Notes under the pieces: generated by a model
Told to the model about the DNA's origin: nothing
Databases searched by the model: none
The model's input: the letters and a program-made list of their open reading frames with translations, nothing else
Program-made: the position numbers and the translations under genes
Assembly: GCF_040436365.1 (NCBI RefSeq)
Contig: NZ_AP026369.1
Span: forward strand, 2,190,568 to 2,254,567
Reading direction: 5' to 3'
Source of the DNA: Hydrogenimonas sp. SS33
Lineage (GTDB): Bacteria > Campylobacterota > Campylobacteria > Campylobacterales > Hydrogenimonadaceae
DNA length: 64,000 nt
Part shown: in pieces, positions 52,308 through 61,743 of the stretch
How positions within the stretch are numbered: position 1 is the stretch's first letter
How the letters are laid out: every line of letters starts with the position of its first letter

Positions 52308-52829
52308 ATGTTCGGCAAAAAACTCAAAACCTACGACTACGACCAGGAGACCCTGAACCAATTCCAATACGCCAGGATCAAAACCGACAAAGGCGACATC
52401 TGGGTCAAACTCTATGTGGATGAAGTACCCAATACGGTGGCCAACTTCGCCACACTGGCCAAAGAGGGTTTCTATGACGGCTTGAAGTTCCACCGTGTCA
52501 TCAAGGGCTTCATGGCCCAGGGCGGCTGCCCCAACTCCCGGGAAGGAGCGAGTGGAATGCCAGGAACCGGCGGCCCAGGCTGGGCGATTCCCTGCGAAAC
52601 AGAAAAGAATACCCACAAGCATGTGAAGGGGACCATCTCCATGGCCCACGCCGGCAAGGATACCGGCGGCAGCCAGTTTTTCATCTGTTTCGCCCCCTGT
52701 CCCCATCTCGACGGGGTCCATACCGTTTTCGGCGGCATCGAAGAGAATGACGCCGACAGCATGCTGGTTCTCGACTCCATCGACCAGAACGACACCATCG
52801 AGTCCATCGAAATCCTTCCTTCCCGCTGA
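52308..52829 (+). CDS. Cyclophilin-type peptidyl-prolyl cis-trans isomerase
   Basis: A 173-residue cytoplasmic cyclophilin, which speeds proline isomerisation in folding proteins. Active-site stretches are FHRVIKGFMAQGG, ISMAHAGKDTGGSQFFICF and LDGVHTVFGGI (the last with H where many have K/N). No signal peptide is present. AGAGGAG precedes the ATG. A clear stem-loop terminator follows. Confidence 0.95.
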   Translation: MFGKKLKTYDYDQETLNQFQYARIKTDKGDIWVKLYVDEVPNTVANFATLAKEGFYDGLKFHRVIKGFMAQGGCPNSREGASGMPGTGGPGWAIPCETEKNTHKHVKGTISMAHAGKDTGGSQFFICFAPCPHLDGVHTVFGGIEENDADSMLVLDSIDQNDTIESIEILPSR

Positions 52830-52833
52830 TCTT

Positions 52834-52870
52834 TTCTCCCCTACGGACGGGGGAGAAGCTTTGCTTGTTT
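52834..52870 (+). terminator. Rho-independent terminator after the cyclophilin gene
   Basis: TTCTCCCC (52834-52841) pairs perfectly with GGGGAGAA (52850-52857), followed by a T-rich stretch GCTTTGCTTGTTTT. It separates the cyclophilin from the next gene. Confidence 0.7.
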
Positions 52871-52909
52871 TAATCTTCCCGTCAGATTTGTTGTATTAAT
52901 ATGGTTTTA

Positions 52910-55603
52910 ATGGCAAAACTTTTTCTTATCAATCTTTTTTTCGTTGTGACACTTTTTGCTTCCGTTGAAACTGTCAGGGTACAGCTCAACTGGAAACCGC
53001 AGTTCGAATTCGCCGCCTTCTATGTCGCGAAGGAGAAAGGTTTCTACGAAAAAGAGGGAATCGATGTAGAAATTCTGCCCGGCGGCCCTCATCTGCACCG
53101 AAGCAGTGCCGAGATTGTTTTGCAGGGAGATGCGGATGTGGGGGTCGATTACGGGGGACTGCTTGCCGACATTGCCAACGGGAAGAGACTCCGAATTCTC
53201 GGTGCCCTTTTTGAACACTCTCCCCTGGTACTGTTGGTCAAAGGCGGCAGGAAAAGCACCCTTCTGGATCTTGACGGGAGCGATGTTTTCCTGAATCCCC
53301 ATGAACATATGCGCAGTGCCGTCTCTTTGATGCTGGAACGCAGCGGGATTCGCTACCGGCGAAAACCTTTCGACTGGAACGCATTTTTGAAAGAACCCCG
53401 TGCCGCCATAGACCAGTTTGTCGGAACGAAAAGTTATGAGATGCGGCGCCGGGGAATCCCCTACACTATTATTGATCCCGGGATGTACGGATATGATTTT
53501 TACGGTGATTTCCTCTTTGCCCGGGAAGCGTTGTGGCAAGAAAAACCTCTGTTGATGCGCCGTTTTGTCATGGCAACGATGCAGGGATGGCATTATGCCC
53601 TGACCCATCCCGATGAGACGGTGGGGATTCTTAAACGGACGATTCCGGATGCCGATACCGGGGCCTTGCGATACGAAGCCCGGCATTATCTGCCCTTCGT
53701 CACGACCGACGCCGGAAAGATCGGTCTGCTCCGGCGGGAGAAGCTGAAACTGATGCTGGAACGCTATGCCGAAATGGAGAGGATTGCGAAGGCACCGAAA
53801 ATCGAGGAGATGGTCGATCCCCTGTTCCTGGAGAACGGTTCCGTCAATTTGCGTGACCGGCAATGGATGTCCCGCCATATACTGCATTACAGTGAAACCG
53901 ACTGGCCTCCGCTGACGATTCGCCGGGGAAATCGGCTGGAGGGAATAATCCCCGACTACCTGCAACTGGTTTATGAGCGGACGGGGTTGTTGATGAGGTA
54001 CGTTCCCTATGGCCGCTGGAGCCGTGTATTGGAGGATGTCCGGTCACGCCGGCTCGATATGGCCGCCGCCACGGGAGTGACGAAAGAGCGCCGTTGCTAT
54101 GCGCTTTTTACGATGCCCTATGACTCCTATCAGTTTGCGGTGGCGCTGCCGGTGGGGCAAGAGGGTTTCAATACCCCCAAAGATATGAAAAATCTGAAAA
54201 TCGCGGTGGGACGCAACTATACGGTTCAAGCCTATTTGAGGAAAAATTTTCCCTACATTCATCTGGTAACGGTCGAAAACACACTGGAAGGAATGCGGAA
54301 AACGGTCAGGGGAGAGGTAGATGGCGTGGCCGATATAGAACCGGTCCTTCGCTACCTGATCGGCGAAAACAACTTCGCCAACCTGCAGATTTCCACCCCT
54401 TTCAAAGAGCCTTTTGTTCTGAGGGGAATGATCCGTCGTGACTACCCGGAAGCGGTAACGGTCCTGAACAAGGGGTTGATGCAGATCGGCAACGAAGAGA
54501 AGGTGCAAATTACCAGTCGCTGGCTGCCGGTTTCTGTCTATCGTGAAAAGTATCCGTGGTTGATGTGGCCCCTGGCGGGGCTTGCGTTTCTGGTTCTTGT
54601 CATGGCCTACCTGCTCTACCGTATGCGGCGTGAAATCGCTCTGCGCAAACGTGTCCAGCGGGATCTTCAGGAGATGCTGGACATTGTCGACAGATATGTT
54701 TTGATGTCCAAAACCGACCGGGATGGAAACATCACTTATGTCAGCAGTGCTTTTTGCGATCTGACAGGGTATGCCAGGGAGGAGTTGATGGGGCGGGACC
54801 ATTCGCTTCTGCGCAATCCCTCAACATCCCGGGAACTTTACCGTAAAATGTGGGAAACCATCGAAAGCGGAGAGGTCTGGGAGGCAGAAGAACTCTGTAA
54901 CCGGCGAAAAGACGGAAGCGAATATTGGGTCCATGCCCATATCGTACCCATCATGGACAAAAAGCGGGAGATTACGGGGTATATGGCCTTCCGGCGCGAC
55001 ATTACGCCCTACAAAAAGATGGAAGAGCTTGCCCACAGAGACATGCTTACCGGATTCTACAACCGCCGTGCATTCAATATTATGATGGAAGAACGGCTGC
55101 GGGAACTCAAACGCAAAGGGGGCGGCCTCGTATTCGGTATTTACGACGTAGACCGTTTCAAACAGTACAACGACCTCTACGGCCACCAGGCGGGAGACGA
55201 AGTGCTTATGGCGATATCCCGGGCTGTCCAGGGGGTATGCAAACGCTCCAGCGATCTGCTGTTCCGGCTGGGCGGCGAAGAGTTCGGTATCGTGATGGAA
55301 CCGGAGAGTGATATCGGCATCGATCTGTGCGCTTCGCGAATCGTGGAGAGGGTCCGGGAACTGCGGATTCCCCACAGGGGCAATCCGCCCTATCATATCG
55401 TTACAATCTCTCTGGGTGTCGTCATCTCCCGTATCGGGCAGGGGGCGAATGTCAGATTTGAAGAGATCTACAGCCATTGCGACAGAGTCATGTACCGGGT
55501 CAAAGAGCGGGGCCGCAACGGATATGCGATGGAGAGGCTCAATATCAAGAGGGAGCCAAAGGGCGAAACGGCGGAAATGTCTGCCGGCAGCGGAGGATCG
55601 TAA
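52910..55603 (+). CDS. Diguanylate cyclase with two periplasmic binding domains (NMT1/THI5-like and SBP family 3), PAS and GGDEF
   Basis: An 897-residue inner-membrane sensor. A signal segment is followed by an NMT1/THI5-like domain (about 20-240; VQLNWKPQFEFAAFYVAKEK), then an SBP_bac_3-type domain (about 325-545; IIPDYLQLVYERTGL, GRNYTVQAYL). A membrane helix (about 550-572) leads to a PAS domain (about 590-705) and a GGDEF domain with GGEEF at 788-792 and an RxxD inhibitory site (RSSD). It probably makes c-di-GMP in response to small periplasmic ligands such as pyrimidine-like or amino-acid-like compounds. ATG 52901 is an alternative start; neither has a ribosome site. Confidence 0.85.
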   Translation: MAKLFLINLFFVVTLFASVETVRVQLNWKPQFEFAAFYVAKEKGFYEKEGIDVEILPGGPHLHRSSAEIVLQGDADVGVDYGGLLADIANGKRLRILGALFEHSPLVLLVKGGRKSTLLDLDGSDVFLNPHEHMRSAVSLMLERSGIRYRRKPFDWNAFLKEPRAAIDQFVGTKSYEMRRRGIPYTIIDPGMYGYDFYGDFLFAREALWQEKPLLMRRFVMATMQGWHYALTHPDETVGILKRTIPDADTGALRYEARHYLPFVTTDAGKIGLLRREKLKLMLERYAEMERIAKAPKIEEMVDPLFLENGSVNLRDRQWMSRHILHYSETDWPPLTIRRGNRLEGIIPDYLQLVYERTGLLMRYVPYGRWSRVLEDVRSRRLDMAAATGVTKERRCYALFTMPYDSYQFAVALPVGQEGFNTPKDMKNLKIAVGRNYTVQAYLRKNFPYIHLVTVENTLEGMRKTVRGEVDGVADIEPVLRYLIGENNFANLQISTPFKEPFVLRGMIRRDYPEAVTVLNKGLMQIGNEEKVQITSRWLPVSVYREKYPWLMWPLAGLAFLVLVMAYLLYRMRREIALRKRVQRDLQEMLDIVDRYVLMSKTDRDGNITYVSSAFCDLTGYAREELMGRDHSLLRNPSTSRELYRKMWETIESGEVWEAEELCNRRKDGSEYWVHAHIVPIMDKKREITGYMAFRRDITPYKKMEELAHRDMLTGFYNRRAFNIMMEERLRELKRKGGGLVFGIYDVDRFKQYNDLYGHQAGDEVLMAISRAVQGVCKRSSDLLFRLGGEEFGIVMEPESDIGIDLCASRIVERVRELRIPHRGNPPYHIVTISLGVVISRIGQGANVRFEEIYSHCDRVMYRVKERGRNGYAMERLNIKREPKGETAEMSAGSGGS

Positions 55604-55675
55604 CCGGGAAAATTTGATACAATCGGGGTATATTGGGTGCACGGCAACCGAATTCAATCCGAAAGCGAGAAGGTT

Positions 55676-57586
55676 ATGTACGGTTTTGTCAGAGTCGCGG
55701 CGGCGGTACCGAAAGTCCGCGTTGCGAATGTCGGTTTCAACGTAGAGCATATTGTCGATCTATGGCGGACGGCGGAAGAGCGGAAAGTCTCCGCCGTTCT
55801 GTTTCCCGAACTGGGCCTCAGCGGCTACAGCTGCGGCGACCTCTTCTATCAGCGTGCACTCCACAAAGCGGTGGAAGAGGGGCTGGAAAGGCTGCTGGAG
55901 GTATCGAAAGGTTGGAAAAGCGTCGCCATCGTCGGCGCGCCGGTATGGTGGACCGGGCGGCTCTACAACGCCGCTTTGGTGCTTCAGGGAGGCCGGGTGC
56001 TTGGCGTGGTTCCCAAAACCTACATTCCCGAGCACAAAGAGTATTACGAAAAGCGATGGTTCGTCAGCGGTGCGGGTATCTGCGGCGAAAGCGTCACACT
56101 CTGTGGAGAGGAGGTGCCTTTCGGAACGGACCTGCTCTTCGAAGAGAAGGGACGCTACCTTTTCGGGGTGGAAGTGTGTGAAGACCTCTGGAGTGTGGTT
56201 CCTCCCAGCTCCTATATGGCCCTGGCGGGTGCGACGCTGCTTTTCAACCTCTCCGCCAGCGACGAAATCGTCGGAAAGAGCGAATACAGGGCATCCCTCG
56301 TCGCGACCCAGAGCGCGCGTTGTATGGCCGCCTATGCCTATGCTTCCTGCGGCATGGGGGAGTCGACGACGGATGTAGTCTTCGGCGGCGACGTGATGAT
56401 CGCCGAAAACGGTGCGATGCTGGAACGCGGGGAGCGCTTTCTGGACGAGTCGCAGATCATCTTCGCCGATGTGGATGTGGAGCGCTTGGAGAATTTCCGT
56501 GTCAGCGAAGGGAGTTTTGCCGACGGTGAGATCCGCACCTACCGTCACATCCCGGTCTCCCCTACCTTTGAGGTCGGGACAATAGAGCGGAAGATCGACC
56601 CCCACCCCTTCGTGCCTTCGAGAAAGAGCGAAAGGGCGAAACGGTGCCGGGAGATTTTCGCCATCCAGGCGGCGGCGCTTCAGAAACGGTTGGAGCATAT
56701 TGGCTGCGAAATGTGTGTGCTGGGCATTTCGGGCGGGCTCGACTCGACGCTGGCGCTGCTGGCGACCTACCGGACCTATGAGATCATGGGCAGAGACCCC
56801 AAGGGAATCGTCTGTGTCACGATGCCCGGTTTCGGAACCTCCGAACGGACGCTGAAAAATGCCGGGCGGCTCTGCGACGGGCTGGGAGTAGCACTCAAAA
56901 CCGTCGACATCACGGAGGCCTGCCTGGCCCATTTCCGTCAGATCGGCCACGACCCCGGGGACCACTCCGTCGTTTTCGAAAATGTCCAGGCCAGGGAGCG
57001 GACCCAGATTCTGATGGACCTGGCCAACGAACTGGGGGGCATCGTCATCGGCACCGGCGATTTGAGCGAGGCGGCTCTGGGGTGGAGTACCTACAACGGC
57101 GACCATATGTCGATGTACGCCATCAATGCGGGCATTCCCAAAACCCTGGTGCGCTATATCGTGGCGTGGGCGGCGGAGGTCTACCCCGCCATCGCCGATG
57201 TGCTGCGCGACATCCTGGCCACGCCCGTCAGCCCCGAGCTGCTGCCCGCCCGCGAAGGGGAGATCGCCCAGAAGACGGAAGAGGTGGTTGGCCCCTACGA
57301 ACTGCACGACTTTTTCCTCTACCATATGATCAAAAGCGGTGCCGCACCGCGGAAACTTCTCTTTCTCGCCCGCCACGCCTTCGGGGGGACCTACGACGAA
57401 GAGACCATCCGCCGCTGGCTGGAGGTTTTCCTGCGCCGTTTCTTCTCCCAGCAGTTCAAGCGCAGCTGCATGCCCGACGGCCCCAAGGTAGGGACCATCG
57501 CCCTCTCGCCCCGCGGCGACTGGCGCATGCCCAGCGACGCGGAAGTGGCCGTATGGCTCGAAGAGCTGCACTCCATGGCGCGTTGA
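55676..57586 (+). CDS. nadE: Glutamine-dependent NAD+ synthetase NadE
   Basis: A 636-residue two-domain enzyme. The N-terminal nitrilase-type glutaminase (about 5-290) has the catalytic triad stretches FPELGLSGYS (Glu), KTYIPEHKEY (Lys) and GVEVCEDLW (Cys). The C-terminal synthetase (about 320-630) has the ATP-pyrophosphatase P-loop ISGGLDSTLALL and GTGDLSEAALGWSTYNGDH. Ammonia made in the first domain is used to amidate deamido-NAD. GAGAAGG precedes the ATG; TACAAT at 55618-55623 is a likely -10 box. Confidence 0.95.
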   Translation: MYGFVRVAAAVPKVRVANVGFNVEHIVDLWRTAEERKVSAVLFPELGLSGYSCGDLFYQRALHKAVEEGLERLLEVSKGWKSVAIVGAPVWWTGRLYNAALVLQGGRVLGVVPKTYIPEHKEYYEKRWFVSGAGICGESVTLCGEEVPFGTDLLFEEKGRYLFGVEVCEDLWSVVPPSSYMALAGATLLFNLSASDEIVGKSEYRASLVATQSARCMAAYAYASCGMGESTTDVVFGGDVMIAENGAMLERGERFLDESQIIFADVDVERLENFRVSEGSFADGEIRTYRHIPVSPTFEVGTIERKIDPHPFVPSRKSERAKRCREIFAIQAAALQKRLEHIGCEMCVLGISGGLDSTLALLATYRTYEIMGRDPKGIVCVTMPGFGTSERTLKNAGRLCDGLGVALKTVDITEACLAHFRQIGHDPGDHSVVFENVQARERTQILMDLANELGGIVIGTGDLSEAALGWSTYNGDHMSMYAINAGIPKTLVRYIVAWAAEVYPAIADVLRDILATPVSPELLPAREGEIAQKTEEVVGPYELHDFFLYHMIKSGAAPRKLLFLARHAFGGTYDEETIRRWLEVFLRRFFSQQFKRSCMPDGPKVGTIALSPRGDWRMPSDAEVAVWLEELHSMAR

Positions 57587-57620
57587 GGTACAATAACGCG
57601 AAATTTTCAGGGAGGACACA

Positions 57621-58067
57621 ATGAGGAAAGTACTGTTGATCTGCCTGGCTGCGGCCCTGTTCGCCGGAAACGGCATGATCGCCTACAAAAGCCGGTACAA
57701 TGTGGATGAGACGACAAAGCGCCTGGTCGCCATGCTTCGGGAAAAGGGAGTGACGCTCTTCAAAGTGGTGGACCACAGTGACGGTGCCCACAGTGCCGGT
57801 ATGCAGATGAAACCCATGAAACTGGTGATCTTCGGCAACCCGAAAATGGGGACCCCCCTGATGCAGTGCGCGCCGACCCTGGGGCTGGACCTGCCCCAGA
57901 AGATGCTGATCTACGAAAACAACGCGAGTGAAACGGTGGTTGTCTACAACTCCCCCAAATATCTCTTCTGGCGGCACGATGTGCCCGAAACCTGTGCACC
58001 CGGGATTCAGAAGAAGATGGGAGCGGTGCTCCAGCGTTTCGCCAAATATGCGGCCGGCATCAGATAG
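57621..58067 (+). CDS. DUF302 family exported protein
   Basis: A 148-residue protein with a signal peptide (ending near LFAGNGMIAY) and a DUF302 domain, recognisable by DETTKRLVAMLREKGVTLF, the MKPMKLVIFGNPKMGTPLM core and LPQKMLIYEN. The family fold is an alpha-beta homodimer of unknown role. AGGGAGGA precedes the ATG, and TACAAT at about 57589-57594 is a possible -10 box. queH follows after three bases. Confidence 0.85.
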   Translation: MRKVLLICLAAALFAGNGMIAYKSRYNVDETTKRLVAMLREKGVTLFKVVDHSDGAHSAGMQMKPMKLVIFGNPKMGTPLMQCAPTLGLDLPQKMLIYENNASETVVVYNSPKYLFWRHDVPETCAPGIQKKMGAVLQRFAKYAAGIR

Positions 58068-58070
58068 GCG

Positions 58071-59150
58071 ATGCTGGTCCACATCTGCTGCAGTGTCGAC
58101 AGCCACTATTTTCTCCGGCGCCTGAAAGAGGATTTCCCGGGCGAGAGGCTGGTCGGATACTTCTACGACCCCAATATCCACCCCTACAGCGAATACCGCC
58201 TCCGGCTGCTGGATGTCCGGCGCAGCTGTGAGAGCCTGGGGGTGGAGCTGGTGGAAGGCCCCTACGACGTAGAGAGCTGGATGGCGGCGGTGAAGGGGCT
58301 GGAGAACGAGCCCGAAAAGGGAGCGCGGTGCGCCGTCTGTTTCGACCGCCGATTCGAGATGAGCGCGAAAGCCGCCAAAGAGATGGGGGAGAGCACCTTC
58401 ACCTCGACGCTGCTTACCAGCCCCAAAAAGTCGATTCCCCAGCTTCAAAAGAGCGGAGATAAGATCGGCGAAAAGTACGGCGTCAAGTTCGTCGCCGTCG
58501 ATTACCGCGTCGGCGGCGGGACCCAGAAGCAGCAGGAGGAGGCCAAAAAGGCGAAACTCTACCGGCAGGACTACTGCGGCTGCATGTTCGGCCTGACGAT
58601 TCAGAGAAGGGAGCAGCAGCGGCTGGCGGCGGAGCTCTTCTCGCCCGTCGACGGGCGCATTCTGCCGGGTTCCATCGAAGAACGGCTGGCCCTCTACGAA
58701 GAGCGGATGTGGCTGGAGGAGGCGGGGCGCGACTACCGTATCGTGCGGCAGAAGTTTCTCAACTGGCGCCTCAAATTTGGGTGGGTGAAGCGAAAGAAGG
58801 AGACGCTGCCAAGCTACATTCTCCCCTATTCGGTAATGAAGCGGCGCTACACCAACGGCAGGGTGGAGTGGGAAGAGGACGGGATTTTTTACTTCAACCG
58901 TGAAGAGATCCGTCTTCTGCCCCTCTCCCGTTACAATGCCGAGGCCGGCAGGAGGTATGAAAACGTCAAAGAACTCCTCTTCGACCCTCCTCCTTTCGAA
59001 ACCGACCTGAAAGTGCGCGAAAGTATCGGCCTCGGGCTCTACGACCTCTCCCCCGTCATCGTGCTCGACGAGGTGCCGGAAGGGAAGCTGGAAATCCTGA
59101 TCGAAGCGGAAGAGTACAGGGACGTCAGAGAACTATTACTTCCTTTATGA
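58071..59150 (+). CDS. queH: Epoxyqueuosine reductase QueH with C-terminal extension
   Basis: A 359-residue member of the QueH (DUF208) family, which makes queuosine in tRNA from epoxyqueuosine. Conserved Cys: the N-terminal pair in LVHICCSVDS, the CAVC of RCAVCFDRR, and YCGC; YDPNIHP is also present. The first motif reads ICCSVD rather than the common CCAPCS. The core ends near residue 200; the remaining 150 residues (basic middle, KRRYTNGRVEW) are an extension I cannot assign. It is directly downstream of the DUF302 gene. Confidence 0.88.
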   Translation: MLVHICCSVDSHYFLRRLKEDFPGERLVGYFYDPNIHPYSEYRLRLLDVRRSCESLGVELVEGPYDVESWMAAVKGLENEPEKGARCAVCFDRRFEMSAKAAKEMGESTFTSTLLTSPKKSIPQLQKSGDKIGEKYGVKFVAVDYRVGGGTQKQQEEAKKAKLYRQDYCGCMFGLTIQRREQQRLAAELFSPVDGRILPGSIEERLALYEERMWLEEAGRDYRIVRQKFLNWRLKFGWVKRKKETLPSYILPYSVMKRRYTNGRVEWEEDGIFYFNREEIRLLPLSRYNAEAGRRYENVKELLFDPPPFETDLKVRESIGLGLYDLSPVIVLDEVPEGKLEILIEAEEYRDVRELLLPL

Positions 59151-59166
59151 TAAAATCAGAGGATTT

Positions 59167-59262
59167 TCACGCAAGCGCATGCTCCAACCCTCTGTTCCAG
59201 CAGGGGGAAATCATGCGCTTTGCACCCCTGAAGCTTCGTTTGCGAAGAGTTCAGGATCAATC
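59167..59262 (+). repeat. Palindromic repeat E-like leader structure before fabZ (copy 4, diverged)
   Basis: GCAAGCGCATG (59171-59181) pairs with CATGCGCTTTGC (59212-59223) with one bulge, enclosing CCCTCTG/CAGCAGGG, and is followed by CTTCG-TTTG-CGAAG. The order and the CCCCTGAAGCTTCG part resemble repeat E copies 1 and 2. It would form a structured leader for the fabZ operon. Confidence 0.5.
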
Positions 59263-59291
59263 ATTCGTTTGAGTATAAGGATTTTTTCACC

Positions 59292-59738
59292 ATGATGGAT
59301 GTCGTACAGATTCAAAAGATTCTTCCCCACCGCTACCCTTTCCTGCTGGTCGACCGTGTCGTCGAAGTGGAGCACGGCAAGGCGATCGAAGCCTACAAGA
59401 ACATTTCGATCAGCGAGCCGGTCTTTGAAGGCCACTTTCCCGGACACCCCATCTACCCCGGCGTTATGATCATCGAAGGGATGGCCCAGGCCGGCGGCGT
59501 ACTGGCGTTCGAGAGTATGAGTGGCGCGGAACAGGACGCCACCGAAAACAAGGTGGTCTATTTCATGAGCATCGACAAGTGCAAATTCCGCCATCCGGTA
59601 CGGCCAGGCGACAAGCTGGTATACAAACTGAACGTTCTCAAGCACAAAGGGGCCATCTGGGTTCTCGACGGCAAGGCCTATGTGGACGACAAACTGGTGG
59701 CCGAAGCGGAACTCAAAGCGATGATCGTGGACAAGTGA
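59292..59738 (+). CDS. fabZ: 3-hydroxyacyl-ACP dehydratase FabZ
   Basis: A 148-residue hot-dog-fold dehydratase of fatty acid synthesis. The opening [14 protein letters not shown] and the active-site helix region [25 protein letters not shown] are diagnostic. It is the first gene of fabZ-lpxA-clpX-mreB-mreC, which links supply of hydroxyacyl chains to lipid A. The stop overlaps the lpxA ATG by one base. ATG 59295 is an alternative start. Confidence 0.96.
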   Translation: MMDVVQIQKILPHRYPFLLVDRVVEVEHGKAIEAYKNISISEPVFEGHFPGHPIYPGVMIIEGMAQAGGVLAFESMSGAEQDATENKVVYFMSIDKCKFRHPVRPGDKLVYKLNVLKHKGAIWVLDGKAYVDDKLVAEAELKAMIVDK

Positions 59739-60526
59739 TGGGCGTTTCGATCCATCCCCAGGCGATCGTCGAAGCGGGGGCGCAGCTGGGCGAAGATGTA
59801 GAGATCGGCCCCTTCGCCTACGTTTCTTCGCAGGCCAAGATCGGAGACCGCACCACCGTCGGCCAGGGGGCGCGCATCGACGGCGACACGACGATCGGCA
59901 GCGACTGCCGCATCTTCAGCCATGCCGTCGTCGGCTCGATTCCCCAGGACCTGAAGTTCCACGGCGAGCCGGTGCAGCTGATCATCGGCGACCGTAACAC
60001 CATTCGGGAGTTCACCCTCATCAACCCCGGCACCGAGGGGGGCGGCAGCGTCACCCGCATCGGCGACGAAAACCTCTTCATGGGGTATGTCCACGTCGCC
60101 CATGACTGCATCATCGGCAACCGCTGCATCTTCGCCAACGCGGCGACGCTGGCGGGCCATGTGGAGGTCGGCGACGGTGTCGTGGTGGGCGGTATGACGC
60201 CGATCCACCAGTTCGTCAAGATCGGCGACCTGGCGATGATCGCCGGGGCGTCGGCCCTGAGCCAGGATGTGCCGCCCTACTGCCTCGCCGAAGGGAACCG
60301 GGCGGTGCTTCGGGGCCTGAATCTGACGGGGCTGCGCCGGGCGCTGCCCAGAGAAGCGATCGACCCGATAAAGAGAGCCTACAAAGAGCTGTTCGAGCGG
60401 GGGAAACCGCTCAAAGAGACGGCCCAAACCCTGCTTGAGAGCAGCGAAAGCGACGAGGTGAAAAAGATGTGCCGCTTCATCCTCGAAACCAAACGCGGCA
60501 TTCCATTCGAGAGGAAACAACCATGA
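59738..60526 (+). CDS. lpxA: UDP-N-acetylglucosamine acyltransferase LpxA
   Basis: A 262-residue left-handed beta-helix enzyme that starts lipid A synthesis by adding a hydroxyacyl chain to UDP-GlcNAc. Hexapeptide repeats ([29 protein letters not shown]) fill the first 190 residues. The catalytic His lies in YVHVAHDC, and the [13 protein letters not shown] stretch is conserved. The length matches E. coli LpxA (262). Overlaps with fabZ (1 bp) and clpX (4 bp) show coupling. Confidence 0.97.
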   Translation: MGVSIHPQAIVEAGAQLGEDVEIGPFAYVSSQAKIGDRTTVGQGARIDGDTTIGSDCRIFSHAVVGSIPQDLKFHGEPVQLIIGDRNTIREFTLINPGTEGGGSVTRIGDENLFMGYVHVAHDCIIGNRCIFANAATLAGHVEVGDGVVVGGMTPIHQFVKIGDLAMIAGASALSQDVPPYCLAEGNRAVLRGLNLTGLRRALPREAIDPIKRAYKELFERGKPLKETAQTLLESSESDEVKKMCRFILETKRGIPFERKQP

Positions 60527-61743
60527 ACAAGCGAAGCTGCAGCTTTTGCGGCGCCCACGAGAGCGTCGAAAATCCGCTGCTTGCCGGAAACAATGTCTAT
60601 ATCTGCAAAAACTGTGTCGTGTCGGCCTACAAGATTCTCTTCGGCGAGATCGAAGAGGAGGGCGAACCGGTCGACCGGGAGCTCCTGACCCCCAAGGAGC
60701 TGAAAGAGGCGCTGGACCAGTATGTCATCGGACAGGAGCGGGCGAAACGGGTGCTGGCCGTAGCGGTCTACAACCACTACAAGCGGATCTTCAAACAGCA
60801 CGCCCTGGACGAGGACGATACCGAGATCGCCAAATCCAACGTCCTTCTCATCGGCCCGACCGGAAGCGGCAAGACGCTGATGGCCCAGTCCATCGCCAAG
60901 TTCCTCGACGTGCCCATCGCCATCGCCGACGCCACGAGCCTGACGGAAGCGGGCTATGTGGGCGAAGATGTGGAGAACATTTTGACCCGGCTTCTCCAGG
61001 CGGCCGACGGCGACATCAAAAAGGCGGAGCAGGGGATCGTCTTTATCGACGAAGTGGACAAAGTGTCGCGCCTCAGCGAGAACCGCTCCATTACCCGCGA
61101 CGTCTCGGGCGAAGGGGTGCAGCAGGCGCTTTTGAAGATTATCGAGGGAAGTATCGTCAACATTCCGCCCAAAGGGGGACGCAAGCATCCGAACCAGGAT
61201 TTCATCCAGATAGACACCAGCAACATCCTCTTCATCTGCGGCGGCGCTTTCGACGGGCTGGCCGACATCATCAAACGGCGGCTGGGGGGCAATGTCCTGG
61301 GCTTCAACCAGGAGAAACGCTCCAAAATGGACGAGCTGGATGTGCTGCAGTATGTGGAGGCTGACGACCTGGTCAGCTACGGCCTCATTCCCGAACTGAT
61401 CGGCCGGCTCCATGTCATCGCCACGCTGAACCAGATTACCAAAGAGGATATGGTCCGCATCCTGACCGAGCCCAAGAATGCCCTGGTGAAGCAGTACAAG
61501 AAGCTCTTCGCCATCGACGGGGTGGAGCTGACCTTCGAACCGGCCGCCCTGGAAGCGGTGGCGGACCTGGCGATCCAGCGCAAGACCGGAGCCCGCGGGC
61601 TTCGCTCCATCATCGAAGAGATCATGGTGGACATTATGTTTGACCTCCCCGAGTATGAGGGGTACGAAATCGTCATCACCGAAGAGGTGGTGAAAAAGGG
61701 CGCGGAGCCGCTCCGCATCAAAAAAACGAAAAAGAGCGCGTAA
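60523..61743 (+). CDS. clpX: ATP-dependent Clp protease ATP-binding subunit ClpX
   Basis: A 406-residue AAA+ unfoldase that feeds substrates to ClpP. The N-terminal zinc-binding domain has CSFCG and CKNC, the Walker A motif is [12 protein letters not shown], Walker [10 protein letters not shown], sensor/pore regions [18 protein letters not shown] and the Arg-finger area [12 protein letters not shown]; an IGF-type ClpP-contact loop is replaced here by VLGFNQE. Length is typical. clpP is not in the window. Confidence 0.97.
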   Translation: MNKRSCSFCGAHESVENPLLAGNNVYICKNCVVSAYKILFGEIEEEGEPVDRELLTPKELKEALDQYVIGQERAKRVLAVAVYNHYKRIFKQHALDEDDTEIAKSNVLLIGPTGSGKTLMAQSIAKFLDVPIAIADATSLTEAGYVGEDVENILTRLLQAADGDIKKAEQGIVFIDEVDKVSRLSENRSITRDVSGEGVQQALLKIIEGSIVNIPPKGGRKHPNQDFIQIDTSNILFICGGAFDGLADIIKRRLGGNVLGFNQEKRSKMDELDVLQYVEADDLVSYGLIPELIGRLHVIATLNQITKEDMVRILTEPKNALVKQYKKLFAIDGVELTFEPAALEAVADLAIQRKTGARGLRSIIEEIMVDIMFDLPEYEGYEIVITEEVVKKGAEPLRIKKTKKSA

